Assembly (NCBI GenBank): GCA_023458095.1
Contig: JAEXAS010000013.1
Coordinates: 62,001-126,000 of the forward strand
Origin: Actinomycetes bacterium
GTDB lineage: Bacteria > Actinomycetota > Actinomycetes > Propionibacteriales > Propionibacteriaceae
Length of the DNA stretch: 64,000 nucleotides
Direction of reading: 5' to 3'
This document shows positions 34,910 through 43,265 of this stretch, one piece after another; within the stretch, counting starts at the first letter, position 1, and each line of letters opens with the position of its first letter. The notes under the pieces were generated by a model that had not been told where the DNA came from, searched no databases, and worked only from the letters and a program-made list of their open reading frames with translations. Made by a program: the position numbers and the translations under genes.

Positions 34910-35559
34910 GCCGCCACCTGCCAGGCCTGGCGCAATTCGGACGCTGAGCGACGCGGATCACCCGAGGCACACACCCACGACATGACTGCCGCACCGGCCA
35001 ATCCGGCACTGCGCAGTGGGGCAAGATCAGTGGGCACGATGCCGCCGATCGCCACCGCCGGCAGCGAGCAGCCACCGGCCAGGCGAGCCACTCCCGCCAC
35101 CCCGATCACGGCGGGCGCGTCGCCCTTTGATTCCGTTTCGCGAACGATGCCGATGCCGACATAGTCGACCCGGGCCGGGCTTGCCTGGGCTGCGGCCAGG
35201 TCCTCGGGGGTGTTCGCTGTCAGCCCGATCACCGCCTCAGCCCCGACCAGGGCCCGCACCTCTTCGACCGGCAGATCACGTTGGCCCACATGCACCCCGC
35301 CGACCCGCAGACCGCGAGCTTTGGCGACCTGATAGATGTCGATGCGATCGTTGATCAGCACCGTGACATGCGCTGGGAGCCGGCCAACCAGAGCCTCCAC
35401 CAGGTGCAACACCTCCCTGGCTTCGGCGTGCTTCTCCCGCACCTGGACGGTGGTGACCCCGCCGGCAACAGCTTCTTGGACGGTGCGCACCACGCTGCGT
35501 CCACACCGGCGAGCCTGGGACGAATCAGTCACCAGGTAGATCGACAAGTCGATGGTCAT
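34906..35559 (-). CDS. thiE: Thiamine-phosphate synthase
   Basis: 217 aa. It couples HMP-PP with hydroxyethylthiazole phosphate. ATG 35559 overlaps the thiM stop (ATGA). The (beta/alpha)8 barrel shows LSIYLVTD, TTVQVREKHAEAREVLHL, VLINDRIDI, GGVHVGQRDLP and DYVGIGIV, with IGGI late in the chain as phosphate-binding loop. Length is normal. It links the thiazole branch (ThiM) and the pyrimidine branch (ThiD) in one operon. Confidence 0.95.
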   Translation of the reverse strand: MTIDLSIYLVTDSSQARRCGRSVVRTVQEAVAGGVTTVQVREKHAEAREVLHLVEALVGRLPAHVTVLINDRIDIYQVAKARGLRVGGVHVGQRDLPVEEVRALVGAEAVIGLTANTPEDLAAAQASPARVDYVGIGIVRETESKGDAPAVIGVAGVARLAGGCSLPAVAIGGIVPTDLAPLRSAGLAGAAVMSWVCASGDPRRSASELRQAWQVAA

Positions 35560-36365
35560 GACAGCCGCCCCCGATCGATCACCGTGTCGGCATCGATGCT
35601 GCTGAGGCAATCCAGGAGTGCCACAGCGAAGGAGCCCGGCTGATCGGCCCGAGCGAGCGCCCTTTCCCCGGCCACGGCATAGACCGTTGCGGAGACCACC
35701 GCGCTGGTCAGGGGCGCCTCACCCACGGCCAAGAACGCCGCCATCACCCCGCCGAGGGCGCAGCCGGCACCGGTGATCCTGGTGAAGAGGGGCACGCCGT
35801 TATCGATCCGCACCACCTCTTGCCCGTCGGTGATGAGATCAACCGGACCGGACACCGCCACCACCGCGCCGGTGGCTTGGGCCAGCTCACCGGCGGCAAA
35901 ACGCGCTTCGTCCACCGCGTCGGCCGCATCAACACCCTTGCCACCGCCGCCATGGCCGGCCAGCGCACGGATCTCGGAGGCATTGCCGCGAATGAGGGTC
36001 GGTCGAAGGTCAAGCAGGCGACGCGCCAACTCGGTGCGCACCGGAAGACTTCCCACCGCGACCGGATCGAGCACCCAGGGGGTGCCGGCATCGTGGGCTG
36101 AGAATGCAGCTTCCAGCATGGCTTCACGGTGGTCTGGGGCGGGCGTGCCCAGGTTGATCAACACCGCACCCGCGCTGCGGGCCAGAATCCCGGCTTCGCC
36201 AGGCAGGTCGACCATGGCGGGGCTGGCACCTACCGCCAGGATCGCATTGGCGACGACGTTGGTCGTCACCGTATTGGTCAGGCATTGGATCAAGGGCTGC
36301 GACTCCCGCAGCCGGGTCATCATGGAATCGGTGGACTGAAGCCAATCAAAATCGACGCGCAACAT
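35556..36365 (-). CDS. thiM: Hydroxyethylthiazole kinase
   Basis: 269 aa. It phosphorylates the thiazole precursor for salvage. ATG 36365 is used because the AGGGA at the riboswitch 3' end lies 8 nt upstream; reading farther upstream would enter the riboswitch itself. Family blocks: QPLIQCLTNTVTTNVVANAILAVGASPAM and GTPWVLDPVAVGS, with the ATP/anion site TGAGCALGGVMAAFLA. First gene of thiM-thiE-thiD/tenA, a salvage-oriented set. Confidence 0.95.
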   Translation of the reverse strand: MLRVDFDWLQSTDSMMTRLRESQPLIQCLTNTVTTNVVANAILAVGASPAMVDLPGEAGILARSAGAVLINLGTPAPDHREAMLEAAFSAHDAGTPWVLDPVAVGSLPVRTELARRLLDLRPTLIRGNASEIRALAGHGGGGKGVDAADAVDEARFAAGELAQATGAVVAVSGPVDLITDGQEVVRIDNGVPLFTRITGAGCALGGVMAAFLAVGEAPLTSAVVSATVYAVAGERALARADQPGSFAVALLDCLSSIDADTVIDRGRLS

Positions 36366-36369
36366 GCGC

Positions 36370-36444
36370 AACATCCCTTCGCTAGTACGAACTAGATCAG
36401 GTTCGACGGGTGTGATCTCAGCCCCGAAATCTGGGGCACCCCGT
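36370..36444 (-). promoter_or_regulatory. TPP riboswitch (THI element)
   Basis: On the minus strand the conserved order is complete: GGGGTGCC, a variable hairpin, GGGCTGAGATCACACCC, GAACCTGATCTAG, a short P5-type arm, and GCGAAGGGA. The last AGGGA is also the ribosome site of thiM, so TPP binding probably blocks translation initiation. A TATGGT at 36466-36461 is a likely -10 just upstream. Confidence 0.96.
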
Positions 36445-36518
36445 GTCACTTAGGTTCCTCACCATAGCCCACCGCCGGGCAGCCGCGTCACAACGACCCG
36501 GGCGGCGACAGCCTTCGA

Positions 36519-37199
36519 TCAGGCCAAACGTTGGCCCACCATCTCGCCCACCTCAGGACGAAAGCCGCGCACCACCAGGTAGGCGGCGAACCAGATCTCG
36601 AAGGCGAAGATCGGCGCCGCCAAGGCACCGGCCACCGGGCCGCTGAGCCCCACGACGCCGAACAGTTGCAGCCCATTGCTCACCAGAATCAGGACGCCAC
36701 CGACCATGCCCAGCAGACCGATCACCGGGAACACGATGCGCCAGCGCCAGATGAGATAGCCGATGATGATGCTGTTGACGCTGATGATCAAACCCTGCCC
36801 CACAAGGAAGGACGCCTGGTGCAGCCCGACCAGCGCCTGCGCGATGGCTGGATCCACCCCGGCGGACTGCTGAGCGAGCCACACCAGCGCCAACATGGGC
36901 AGCGCACCGGCGAGGATGACCGCCCCTTCCAAGGTGCGAAGCGTCAAGAAGGCCTGACCCAGGGACGGCGCGTTGGCCACCAGCACCGGAAGGAGCGCAA
37001 GCGCGGTACCCACACAGCCCAGGGCCAGCGCAGTGTCCAAGGCAATACCCCAGGTGACTGCAGCCAGCCCCGGGGAAGCTGCGACGTCAGCCGGAGCCGA
37101 AAGCGCAGTGCCGTAGACCAGCACAGCGGCGACCGAGGTGACATGGGTGGAGAAGTACAGCAGACCAGCGACCAGGGCCCGCAGACGAAGCGATGACAT
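36519..37199 (-). CDS. DUF4386-type membrane protein
   Basis: 226 aa. ATG 37199 has GAGGGAG 5-6 nt before it. There are six or so hydrophobic segments (for example LVAGLLYFSTHVTSVAAVLVYG and GLIISVNSIIIGYLIWRW), with the RALVAGLLYFSTHV start typical of DUF4386 proteins. The role is unknown. It is divergent from the TetR gene, and the shared gap carries two TATACG-type operators, so the regulator very likely represses it. Confidence 0.8.
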   Translation of the reverse strand: MSSLRLRALVAGLLYFSTHVTSVAAVLVYGTALSAPADVAASPGLAAVTWGIALDTALALGCVGTALALLPVLVANAPSLGQAFLTLRTLEGAVILAGALPMLALVWLAQQSAGVDPAIAQALVGLHQASFLVGQGLIISVNSIIIGYLIWRWRIVFPVIGLLGMVGGVLILVSNGLQLFGVVGLSGPVAGALAAPIFAFEIWFAAYLVVRGFRPEVGEMVGQRLA

Positions 37200-37218
37200 G
37201 GGTGACTCCCTCATGAAG

Positions 37219-37265
37219 TATACGCCGTATAGCGCGATAGTCCGAGGCTAGCTATACGCTGTATA
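37219..37265. promoter_or_regulatory. Two TetR-type operators in the divergent promoter
   Basis: TATACGCCGTATA (37219-37231) is a perfect palindrome and TATACGCTGTATA (37253-37265) the same with one mismatch, their centres 34 bp apart. The second covers the probable leaderless -10 of the tetR gene (TACGCT, 6 nt before ATG 37267). The first lies just upstream of the DUF4386 ribosome site. Confidence 0.85.
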
Positions 37266-37266
37266 T

Positions 37267-37938
37267 ATGTCAACGCCCAGCACCTCACCTCGAGCGCTCT
37301 CCCGGGCCAAGGTCGTGAGCACCGCGATCGAACTGGCCGACCGACTCGGGCTGGAGGCCACCAGCATGCGCCGGATCGCCGAGGAACTCGGGGTGACCCC
37401 CATGGCGCTGTACACCCACATCGGCAATCGCGAGGAACTCATCGACGCGATGGTCGACACCGTCATCGAGCAGATCGGCCAGGCCGCCACCGACCTGACC
37501 TGGAAAGACCAACTTCGCAGCCAAATCCTCGTCGCACGACGCGTGATCCTGAACCACACCTGGACCACAGCCGCCATCGAAAGCCGCACCCTGGCCAGCC
37601 CGACCGTCCTGGCCTACATGGATTCGCTGATGGGCATTCTGCGTAGCGGCGGGCTCTCCTTCGACCTGGTTCACCACGCCATGCACGCCCTGAGCACCCG
37701 CATGTGGGGCTTCACCCGAGAGGTGTTCCCGACACCACAACTCCCCGCGGACCCCGATCAGCGCGCCACCGCATTACAGGGATTCGCGAGCGAGTACCCC
37801 AACATCGTGGGAATGACCGGCACCATCGAAGGCTCTGGCGGGAGCTGCGATTCCGACGCAGAGTTCCGCTTCGCCCTCGACCTGCTCCTGGACGGCATCG
37901 AGCAGCGTCACGCTCACGGCTGGACTTCGGACATCTGA
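37267..37938 (+). CDS. TetR-family repressor
   Basis: 223 aa. The N-terminal helix-turn-helix spans about residues 15-60 (RAKVVSTAIELADRLGLEATSMRRIAEELGVTPMALYTHIGNREEL). The C-terminal ligand domain resembles the TetR_C_1 class (WTTAAIESRTLASPTVLAYMDSLMGILRSGG). It probably represses itself and the divergent membrane gene through the two operators. The ligand is unknown. Confidence 0.93.
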   Translation: MSTPSTSPRALSRAKVVSTAIELADRLGLEATSMRRIAEELGVTPMALYTHIGNREELIDAMVDTVIEQIGQAATDLTWKDQLRSQILVARRVILNHTWTTAAIESRTLASPTVLAYMDSLMGILRSGGLSFDLVHHAMHALSTRMWGFTREVFPTPQLPADPDQRATALQGFASEYPNIVGMTGTIEGSGGSCDSDAEFRFALDLLLDGIEQRHAHGWTSDI

Positions 37939-37942
37939 CCGA

Positions 37943-39277
37943 TCAGGACCTGCGAGCCTCCGCAGCCGAGGCTCCGTTGACCGCCACCACCGCACTGTCA
38001 ACGCCTGAGGTCTTGTTGGCGCCATAGATCACCGATCGGTGGCCACCGTAGCCCCCATTGAGCATGATGGCCGGACCGTTGACAGCACTGATGGCATTGG
38101 CCTCAACGCGCACCTTTCCTCGATAGATGGTGACTGCGCCGAAGCCTTGCCCCACCGTGGCGATGGTGTTGTGCTCGATCACCACTGTGGACGCATCGGC
38201 CACATTCGACACCGTGATGCCGCGCTGATCATCGCGGCGTTTCCCGGCGATGCGATTGTGATGGATCCGAATGTTGGAGTACACCATCGGCGTTCCGTCC
38301 TGGTGAATCTGAATGGTGTGGCCCATATGCAGGCCGGTCAAGGTGTTGTGGGCGATCTCAACATCGTCGGCCCCGTTTTGGATGTAGATCCCGTGGTTGT
38401 TGTTGATGATGTCCCGCCCGACCGGGTCGACGAAGGTGTTGCCCAACACCTGCCAGCCGTCGCCTTGAATCGACACGATGCCGGTTCCGGTATTGCTGTG
38501 AGCATCGGTGATGGCCAACCGACAACCCACGACGCGCACATGCGCCGCCCCCGATTCCGGGGTACTGGAATCGGCAGTGTTGCCGCCGCCATAGATCGAG
38601 GCCGGTTCGGCAACCATGCTCAGCCCGGCGATCGTCACCCAGGAGGCCACGCGCCCCGGTCCTGCCGAGAGGTAGAAATTGGGACGCCCGCCAGAACCAA
38701 CCCCGGTATTGACCAGCTTGGGATGCTCACCGGGATAGGCCACCAGGGCTACCGGACGATCCTTGGTGCCGCCGTGATCAAGCACGATATTGGCTTCGTT
38801 CCACCCCGCATCGTCGTAGTGACCCGCATAGGTACCGGTTCGCAAGTAGACGGTGTCGCCAGGACGTAGCCCGGTCACCGCCGCCCGCAGGGACGACGGG
38901 TCGACCACCACCACTCGGCCCGGTCGCACCCGCACCTCGACGCGATGGCCACCGACCATCAAAGACTGAGCCCCTTTCGGGACCCGCACGACAGTACGGG
39001 CATTGCCATGACTGACCACCGGCCAACTCGCCACAGCCGAGTCGATGCCGTATACCGTCACCCAGGCACCAACCGGCGCGGAGGTGAGATCTGGATAGAC
39101 CGTGCCGGAAACCACCGCAGAGGCCGACGGCGAAGCCTCCTCAGACGGCGACGGGACGTCCGGGGTTGCCGAGGCCGAACTCACTGGAGGAGCCGGTAGC
39201 ACCTCCGAGGCTGACCCACACCCGGCGAGCAGTCCCGCCACCATGACCACCACCACGATGCTGCCGCGTCGATCCAT
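37943..39277 (-). CDS. Secreted lipoprotein with right-handed beta-helix domain
   Basis: 444 aa. The lipobox LLAGC sets Cys at residue ~20. A Ser/Pro linker is followed by a beta-sandwich-like stretch (residues ~55-120) and then a DUF1565/pectate-lyase-like beta-helix with recurrent Asn/Gly turns (IVLDHGGTKDRPVALVAYPG, EIAHNTLTG, IRIHHNRIAG, VVIEHNTIATVG, VRVEANAISAVNG). Probably surface anchored and acting on, or binding, polysaccharide. Convergent with tetR, 4 bp between stops. Confidence 0.8.
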   Translation of the reverse strand: MDRRGSIVVVVMVAGLLAGCGSASEVLPAPPVSSASATPDVPSPSEEASPSASAVVSGTVYPDLTSAPVGAWVTVYGIDSAVASWPVVSHGNARTVVRVPKGAQSLMVGGHRVEVRVRPGRVVVVDPSSLRAAVTGLRPGDTVYLRTGTYAGHYDDAGWNEANIVLDHGGTKDRPVALVAYPGEHPKLVNTGVGSGGRPNFYLSAGPGRVASWVTIAGLSMVAEPASIYGGGNTADSSTPESGAAHVRVVGCRLAITDAHSNTGTGIVSIQGDGWQVLGNTFVDPVGRDIINNNHGIYIQNGADDVEIAHNTLTGLHMGHTIQIHQDGTPMVYSNIRIHHNRIAGKRRDDQRGITVSNVADASTVVIEHNTIATVGQGFGAVTIYRGKVRVEANAISAVNGPAIMLNGGYGGHRSVIYGANKTSGVDSAVVAVNGASAAEARRS

Positions 39278-39404
39278 GCCGGCGATTGTGGCAGCCCAAG
39301 GGTGGCGCCCACAGGATCCTCACCAGGCAGCGGACACCCGATCCACCCCCGAGCAGCGCCCTCCACCACAGTGCACAGCGTCGGACCGCAAGGTTCGAGT
39401 GTGG

Positions 39405-40202
39405 TTACGACACCGATCCGGCAGGCACCGGGCGACCACGCGAGGTCAACCCGAAGCGAACCAGCGGGGCGGCCGCCAGAACCACCACTGCCGCAGCGAG
39501 GGCAGCAATCCCCGCTACCGCCGATTCAGGGGCAAGCACCAGGCGCCCGAAGCCGATCCAGCCCAGCCCCCAGGCCATAGCCGCTGCAACCGCCCACCGT
39601 CCTTCGAGCCTCAGGGCCAGCCACACCCCCAAGAAAGCAGCGACAGCCAGCGTCGCCACCGTCCAGAACTCCGCTTGGGCTCCCACCGCGGGGATCCCGC
39701 TGTTGACCAGCGCGGCTGCGATATTGGCGACCGTGGCGACACTCACCCAGCCCAGGTAGAGCCCGAAGCTTCCATCGGTGATCACCGATTCCAGGCGTCC
39801 ACCACTCGGGAAGCGTCCCAGAGTCTGTACGACCACGCCCAGCAGCAGCGCCAACACCGCGATCACGGCCACGCTGAGCCAGATCTGGCCGGCCTGAACC
39901 ACCATCAACCAGACACCATTGAGCACCATCGTGAAGGCAGCAGGGACGGCGATGGCCTCAGCGCGCTGGGAGTCCCGCGACACCGGCAGCAGTTGCCAGA
40001 TCGTGTAGGCGAACAGCCCCAGGTAGATCACCGACCAGATCTGGAAGGCCGGGGTCGCCGGCGCAACCAAGGTGGCATCGGCGGCAAGGCTGCCGTTGAT
40101 GCTGGCCTCGACCGGCGTACCGATCAAGCCAAATCCATACAGGGTGCCCAGCAGCATGAGCAGCGCACCCACCAGAACCAACCATCGACGTGGTGTCACC
40201 AT
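39405..40202 (-). CDS. TspO/MBR-related membrane protein
   Basis: 265 aa. ATG 40202 has GGAGG 7 nt upstream; a TTG 6 bp earlier would be too close. About seven membrane segments occur, with FQIWSVIYLGLFAYTIWQLLP and NGVWLMVVQAGQIW blocks like the tryptophan-rich sensory protein group (longer than classical 160-aa TspO). Such proteins are linked to porphyrin or light/oxygen responses in some bacteria. It is divergent from a CarH-like light/B12 regulator, which supports light-dependent control. Confidence 0.65.
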   Translation of the reverse strand: MVTPRRWLVLVGALLMLLGTLYGFGLIGTPVEASINGSLAADATLVAPATPAFQIWSVIYLGLFAYTIWQLLPVSRDSQRAEAIAVPAAFTMVLNGVWLMVVQAGQIWLSVAVIAVLALLLGVVVQTLGRFPSGGRLESVITDGSFGLYLGWVSVATVANIAAALVNSGIPAVGAQAEFWTVATLAVAAFLGVWLALRLEGRWAVAAAMAWGLGWIGFGRLVLAPESAVAGIAALAAAVVVLAAAPLVRFGLTSRGRPVPAGSVS

Positions 40203-40220
40203 GATCAAACCTCCGTAACA

Positions 40221-40286
40221 TTAGACAAAATCGTTACATGCAGATCACTTCAGCGCTAGAGAAACGCTGCAAACCTTAGACAAAAT
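40221..40286. promoter_or_regulatory. Direct repeats TTAGACAAAAT in the tspO-like/carH-like gap
   Basis: TTAGACAAAAT occurs identically at 40221-40231 and 40276-40286, 55 bp apart (about five helical turns). It lies between two divergent genes, one of them a MerR/CarH-type regulator. These are good candidates for the regulator's operators. Confidence 0.6.
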
Positions 40287-40337
40287 GCGTAGCGTCGAGC
40301 GCCAAGACCCTCCGAAGCGCCGTACCATGGCGGTGTC

Positions 40338-41213
40338 ATGGTCACCATCAAGCAAGCCGCCGCATTGACCGGCGTCTCTGAGCACACCCTGCGCGCCTGG
40401 GAAGATCGCTACCAGGTGGTGACTCCACTGCGCACCGCATCGGGCTACCGCACCTACTCCGAACAGGATCTCGACCAGGTACGCACCATGACGTCGCTGG
40501 TCAACAGCGGGCTACCGGCCCGAACCGCCGCCGCCGAGACCCGGCGACGCCACCAACTCGGCGCCGACGAGGATCCCTTCGCCGAGTTGATCGCAGCGGC
40601 TGCCAGCCTGGACGCCAAACGCCTGGAGGCCGAACTGGGCCACCGCTTCGCCACCCACGACTTCGACACCCTGGTTCGCTGGTGGCTGCTGCCGGCGCTA
40701 ACCCGTCTCGGAGAGGCGTGGTCCGAAGGCGTCGTCACGGTGGCCGGCGAGCACCTAGTCGCCGCTCAACTCATGCGCCGCCTCAGCAGCGCCTACGACG
40801 CGGCCGCGCCCGGCGCCGCCGGTGCCAGCGTGCTCATCGGCGCACCGCCGGGAGTAGACCACCAGTTGGGCGCCTTCGCCTTCGCCGTGGCCTGCCGTCG
40901 CCGGGGGCTCGATACCACCTACCTGGGTGCCCAAATGCCGCTATCGGCCTGGCAGGACGCTGCCGAACGCTCCCACCCGGCCGCCGCAGTCACCACCGTC
41001 CCACGCCGCCGGGATGCACCGAAGGTGGCTCGTCTCGGCGCGGAATTGGGCACCCTCGGCATCCCGCTGTGGGTGGGCGGACGCTACCAGCACCTCGGCG
41101 CTGATCCGTCCCGGCAACTGGGCCACGACATCCCTCAGGCTGCCCAGACACTGGCCGAAGCCCTCGCCGCAACGCCGAACGCTTCGTCCCCGCGCACCCC
41201 GGACAGAAAATAA
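40338..41213 (+). CDS. CarH/LitR-like MerR regulator with B12-binding domain
   Basis: 291 aa. Residues 1-70 are a MerR winged helix (TIKQAAALTGVSEHTLRAWEDRYQVVTPLRTASGYRTYSEQDL). A four-helix bundle follows with the CarH signature W-x9-EH (AWSEGVVTVAGEHL near residues 132-145). The Rossmann B12 domain carries GVDHQLGAFAFAVACRRRGL, placing a lower-ligand His, and LGAQMP. CarH-type proteins bind adenosylcobalamin in the dark as DNA-bound tetramers and release DNA on illumination. Light response here is inferred. Self-regulation with the divergent TspO-like gene is suggested by shared repeats. Confidence 0.85.
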   Translation: MVTIKQAAALTGVSEHTLRAWEDRYQVVTPLRTASGYRTYSEQDLDQVRTMTSLVNSGLPARTAAAETRRRHQLGADEDPFAELIAAAASLDAKRLEAELGHRFATHDFDTLVRWWLLPALTRLGEAWSEGVVTVAGEHLVAAQLMRRLSSAYDAAAPGAAGASVLIGAPPGVDHQLGAFAFAVACRRRGLDTTYLGAQMPLSAWQDAAERSHPAAAVTTVPRRRDAPKVARLGAELGTLGIPLWVGGRYQHLGADPSRQLGHDIPQAAQTLAEALAATPNASSPRTPDRK

Positions 41214-41317
41214 CCTTCCCGTAATCGGGGGACGTGTGGTTGTAACGCGATGGTGGTTGTCTGAGTCTGGGACCAACGTCGATCTCTCCAGACAAGCCAC
41301 TCGAAAGGGAACCGACC

Positions 41318-42391
41318 GTGACGACCACCACCCTCGAATTGCACGGAGTCACCGCCCACAGCACTTTCAGCAACGGCGTCATGCGCGACTGCACCCTTGA
41401 CGAGCCCAATGTCATCTCGACCTGCGTGGGCGATTTGATCCCGCGCTACGAGAAGCTCGAGGTGCGCACCAAGCCCGGCCAGTCGCTGTCCTTCTACAAG
41501 TCCGGCGCGCTGCGCACCGTCTATCTGGAGGACCAGACTGAGATCGATACCCCGATCGGCCCACTGAAGGCCGAACTGGTGAGCTTCTATGAGGACGGAT
41601 CGCTCAACACGGTGTTCCAGCTCAACGGCCAGCTCAGCTACGCCTGGACCGAGAATGACGAAGCCGCCCTTGCCGAGGAGTGGTCGCTGGACTTCGACTT
41701 CGACCGCATCACCACCAAGCTGATCTCGCTTCGGTTCTACCCCACTGGCGAGATCCGCAGCCTGACCTTGTGGCCTGGCGAATCGTTGATGCTGAAGACC
41801 CCGATCGGCAAATGCCTGGTCCGCACAGGCATTCGGCTGCATCCCAACGGCGCCCTGGCATCCTTCGAGCCAGCAGTTCCCATGATGATCGACACTCCGA
41901 TCGGGCCGGTCTCGGCCTATGACGTGGATGCCTTCACCGTGGATGGAGACCAGAACTCGGTGCGCTTCGACGAGGCCGGCCGCCTGGAGCACGTGATGAC
42001 CGCCGGCACGATCGTGGTCGAGGCCGCAGACAGGACCACCACCAGGATCAACTCCAATACCCGTTATGCGCTGACCGCCGACATTCCGGTGAAGCTCGCT
42101 ATCGAGATCGCCTTCCACGGCGACCAGGTCACGATCGACAACAGCTTGGAGTCACACACCTTCACCGTCGCGGAGTGCACCTTTACCACCCTCAGTGAGA
42201 TCGAGTCCACTGCGCTGACCGCCTGCGACATGCGCTGCGAAACCGGTGCGGGTGCCGACTTCGGCACCGATGGCTGCACCAGCGGCGGCTGCGGCACCAG
42301 CAGTGGCGGCTGCGGTGGCGGTAGCTGCAATACCGCTCACGAGCCGTGCGAGAACTGCTCGGATGGCAAATGCACCGGGATGTGCGCCTGA
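41318..42391 (+). CDS. Repeat protein with Cys-rich C-terminal tail, unrecognised
   Basis: 357 aa. ATG 41318 with AAAGGGA upstream. The body contains at least three copies of a ~60-residue beta unit centred on TPIG (DTPIGPLKAELVSFYEDGSL, KTPIGKCLVRTGIRLHPNGAL, DTPIGPVSAYDVDAFTVDGD), resembling MORN-like sheets. The last ~60 residues hold ten Cys in GC/SC/PC/NC spacings with Gly/Ser between, ending in CTGMCA. The tail could bind metal or Fe-S, or be modified. No homologous family is known to me. It follows the CarH-like gene by 104 bp. Confidence 0.75.
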   Translation: MTTTTLELHGVTAHSTFSNGVMRDCTLDEPNVISTCVGDLIPRYEKLEVRTKPGQSLSFYKSGALRTVYLEDQTEIDTPIGPLKAELVSFYEDGSLNTVFQLNGQLSYAWTENDEAALAEEWSLDFDFDRITTKLISLRFYPTGEIRSLTLWPGESLMLKTPIGKCLVRTGIRLHPNGALASFEPAVPMMIDTPIGPVSAYDVDAFTVDGDQNSVRFDEAGRLEHVMTAGTIVVEAADRTTTRINSNTRYALTADIPVKLAIEIAFHGDQVTIDNSLESHTFTVAECTFTTLSEIESTALTACDMRCETGAGADFGTDGCTSGGCGTSSGGCGGGSCNTAHEPCENCSDGKCTGMCA

Positions 42392-42443
42392 CGACGCTGC
42401 GAACGCGTTATGGCCGGGTCCGCTCATGGCCATGGCGCGGCCT

Positions 42444-43184
42444 CTAGCCGACGTCCTCTTGACGGATCTCCTGGGTGGGCTCGTCGGCTGCTGCGGGTTC
42501 CTCGATGGGATCGGCAGTGACCGGCGTCGCCGATGTCGGGGGCACCGGGGCGGAAAGGTCGATGGTGCGCACGGTGCGCGGCGCCAACGGGGCCGACACG
42601 TAGGTGGGTCGGGTGATCGGGATCGGGTCCCACAAGGAACCCACCGGTTGCACCGGCAGGCTCAACTCGATGGAGTGCTCGTGGGTGGCGTCGTCCACCG
42701 CGTCCAACGACAGCGCGGTGGTCTCCTCCTCACCTCCGGCACGGATCTCCTCGGCGCGACGATCCAGGTCGGCCCGCATGGCGCGCACACTGAATCGAGC
42801 AACGGCCAGGAAGGCGACGATCAGCCCGAACGGGATCAGCGCGGCCCACCATTCGCCGATGCCGAAAGCCGCCAATCCGGCCACCACGAGTTGAACCACC
42901 AGCAGGAAGATCAAGACTCGGCGCCGGCGCTGCGCGGCCTGGGCGTCCAGCAGCCGCAACTCCCGCAACTTTGCCCGTCGGGTGAGCGGGGTGGAGATCT
43001 CGACCCCGGCGGGCACAGCCTCAGCCAAGGACATTCCGTGCTGGACGATGGTGACCGGCATCACCTGTTCAACCTGATCCAATCCATCGACCAGATCATC
43101 AGCGCGATGCCGCAAGAAATAGGGCACTAGGTACACCAACCACGCCGCTGCGATAGCGCCGAAAATCAGCCCAGTGAAACCCAT
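42444..43184 (-). CDS. sepX: Divisome protein SepX/GlpR homologue
   Basis: 246 aa. Start ATG 43184 follows TAGCGT plus 7 nt; GTG codons at 43205 and 43190 are alternatives. The N-terminal membrane helix (GFTGLIFGAIAAAWLVYLVPYFLRH) is the hallmark of this actinobacterial family. Two more membrane segments sit near residues 90-135, and the C-terminus is Pro/Glu-rich. Streptomyces SepX acts in cell division with FtsZ. Order sepX, acetyltransferase, moeA matches the mycobacterial neighbourhood, which supports the call. Confidence 0.85.
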   Translation of the reverse strand: MGFTGLIFGAIAAAWLVYLVPYFLRHRADDLVDGLDQVEQVMPVTIVQHGMSLAEAVPAGVEISTPLTRRAKLRELRLLDAQAAQRRRRVLIFLLVVQLVVAGLAAFGIGEWWAALIPFGLIVAFLAVARFSVRAMRADLDRRAEEIRAGGEEETTALSLDAVDDATHEHSIELSLPVQPVGSLWDPIPITRPTYVSAPLAPRTVRTIDLSAPVPPTSATPVTADPIEEPAAADEPTQEIRQEDVG

Positions 43185-43265
43185 AGTCACAACGCTAAAG
43201 GCCACAGCAGTATTCGCCGTCCACCCGCGGCGGAGTGTCGAGGAATACCCCGCAACTGCCCAGCA

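Noticed and set aside
36366..36449. Longer thiM N-terminus
   Set aside because: The extra codons lie inside the TPP riboswitch, and the sequence upstream of the chosen ATG does not match ThiM.
41318..42391. Cys-rich protein as a lanthipeptide-type precursor
   Set aside because: It is 357 aa with a folded repeat body, and no modification enzyme lies adjacent. The metal-binding reading is at least as likely.
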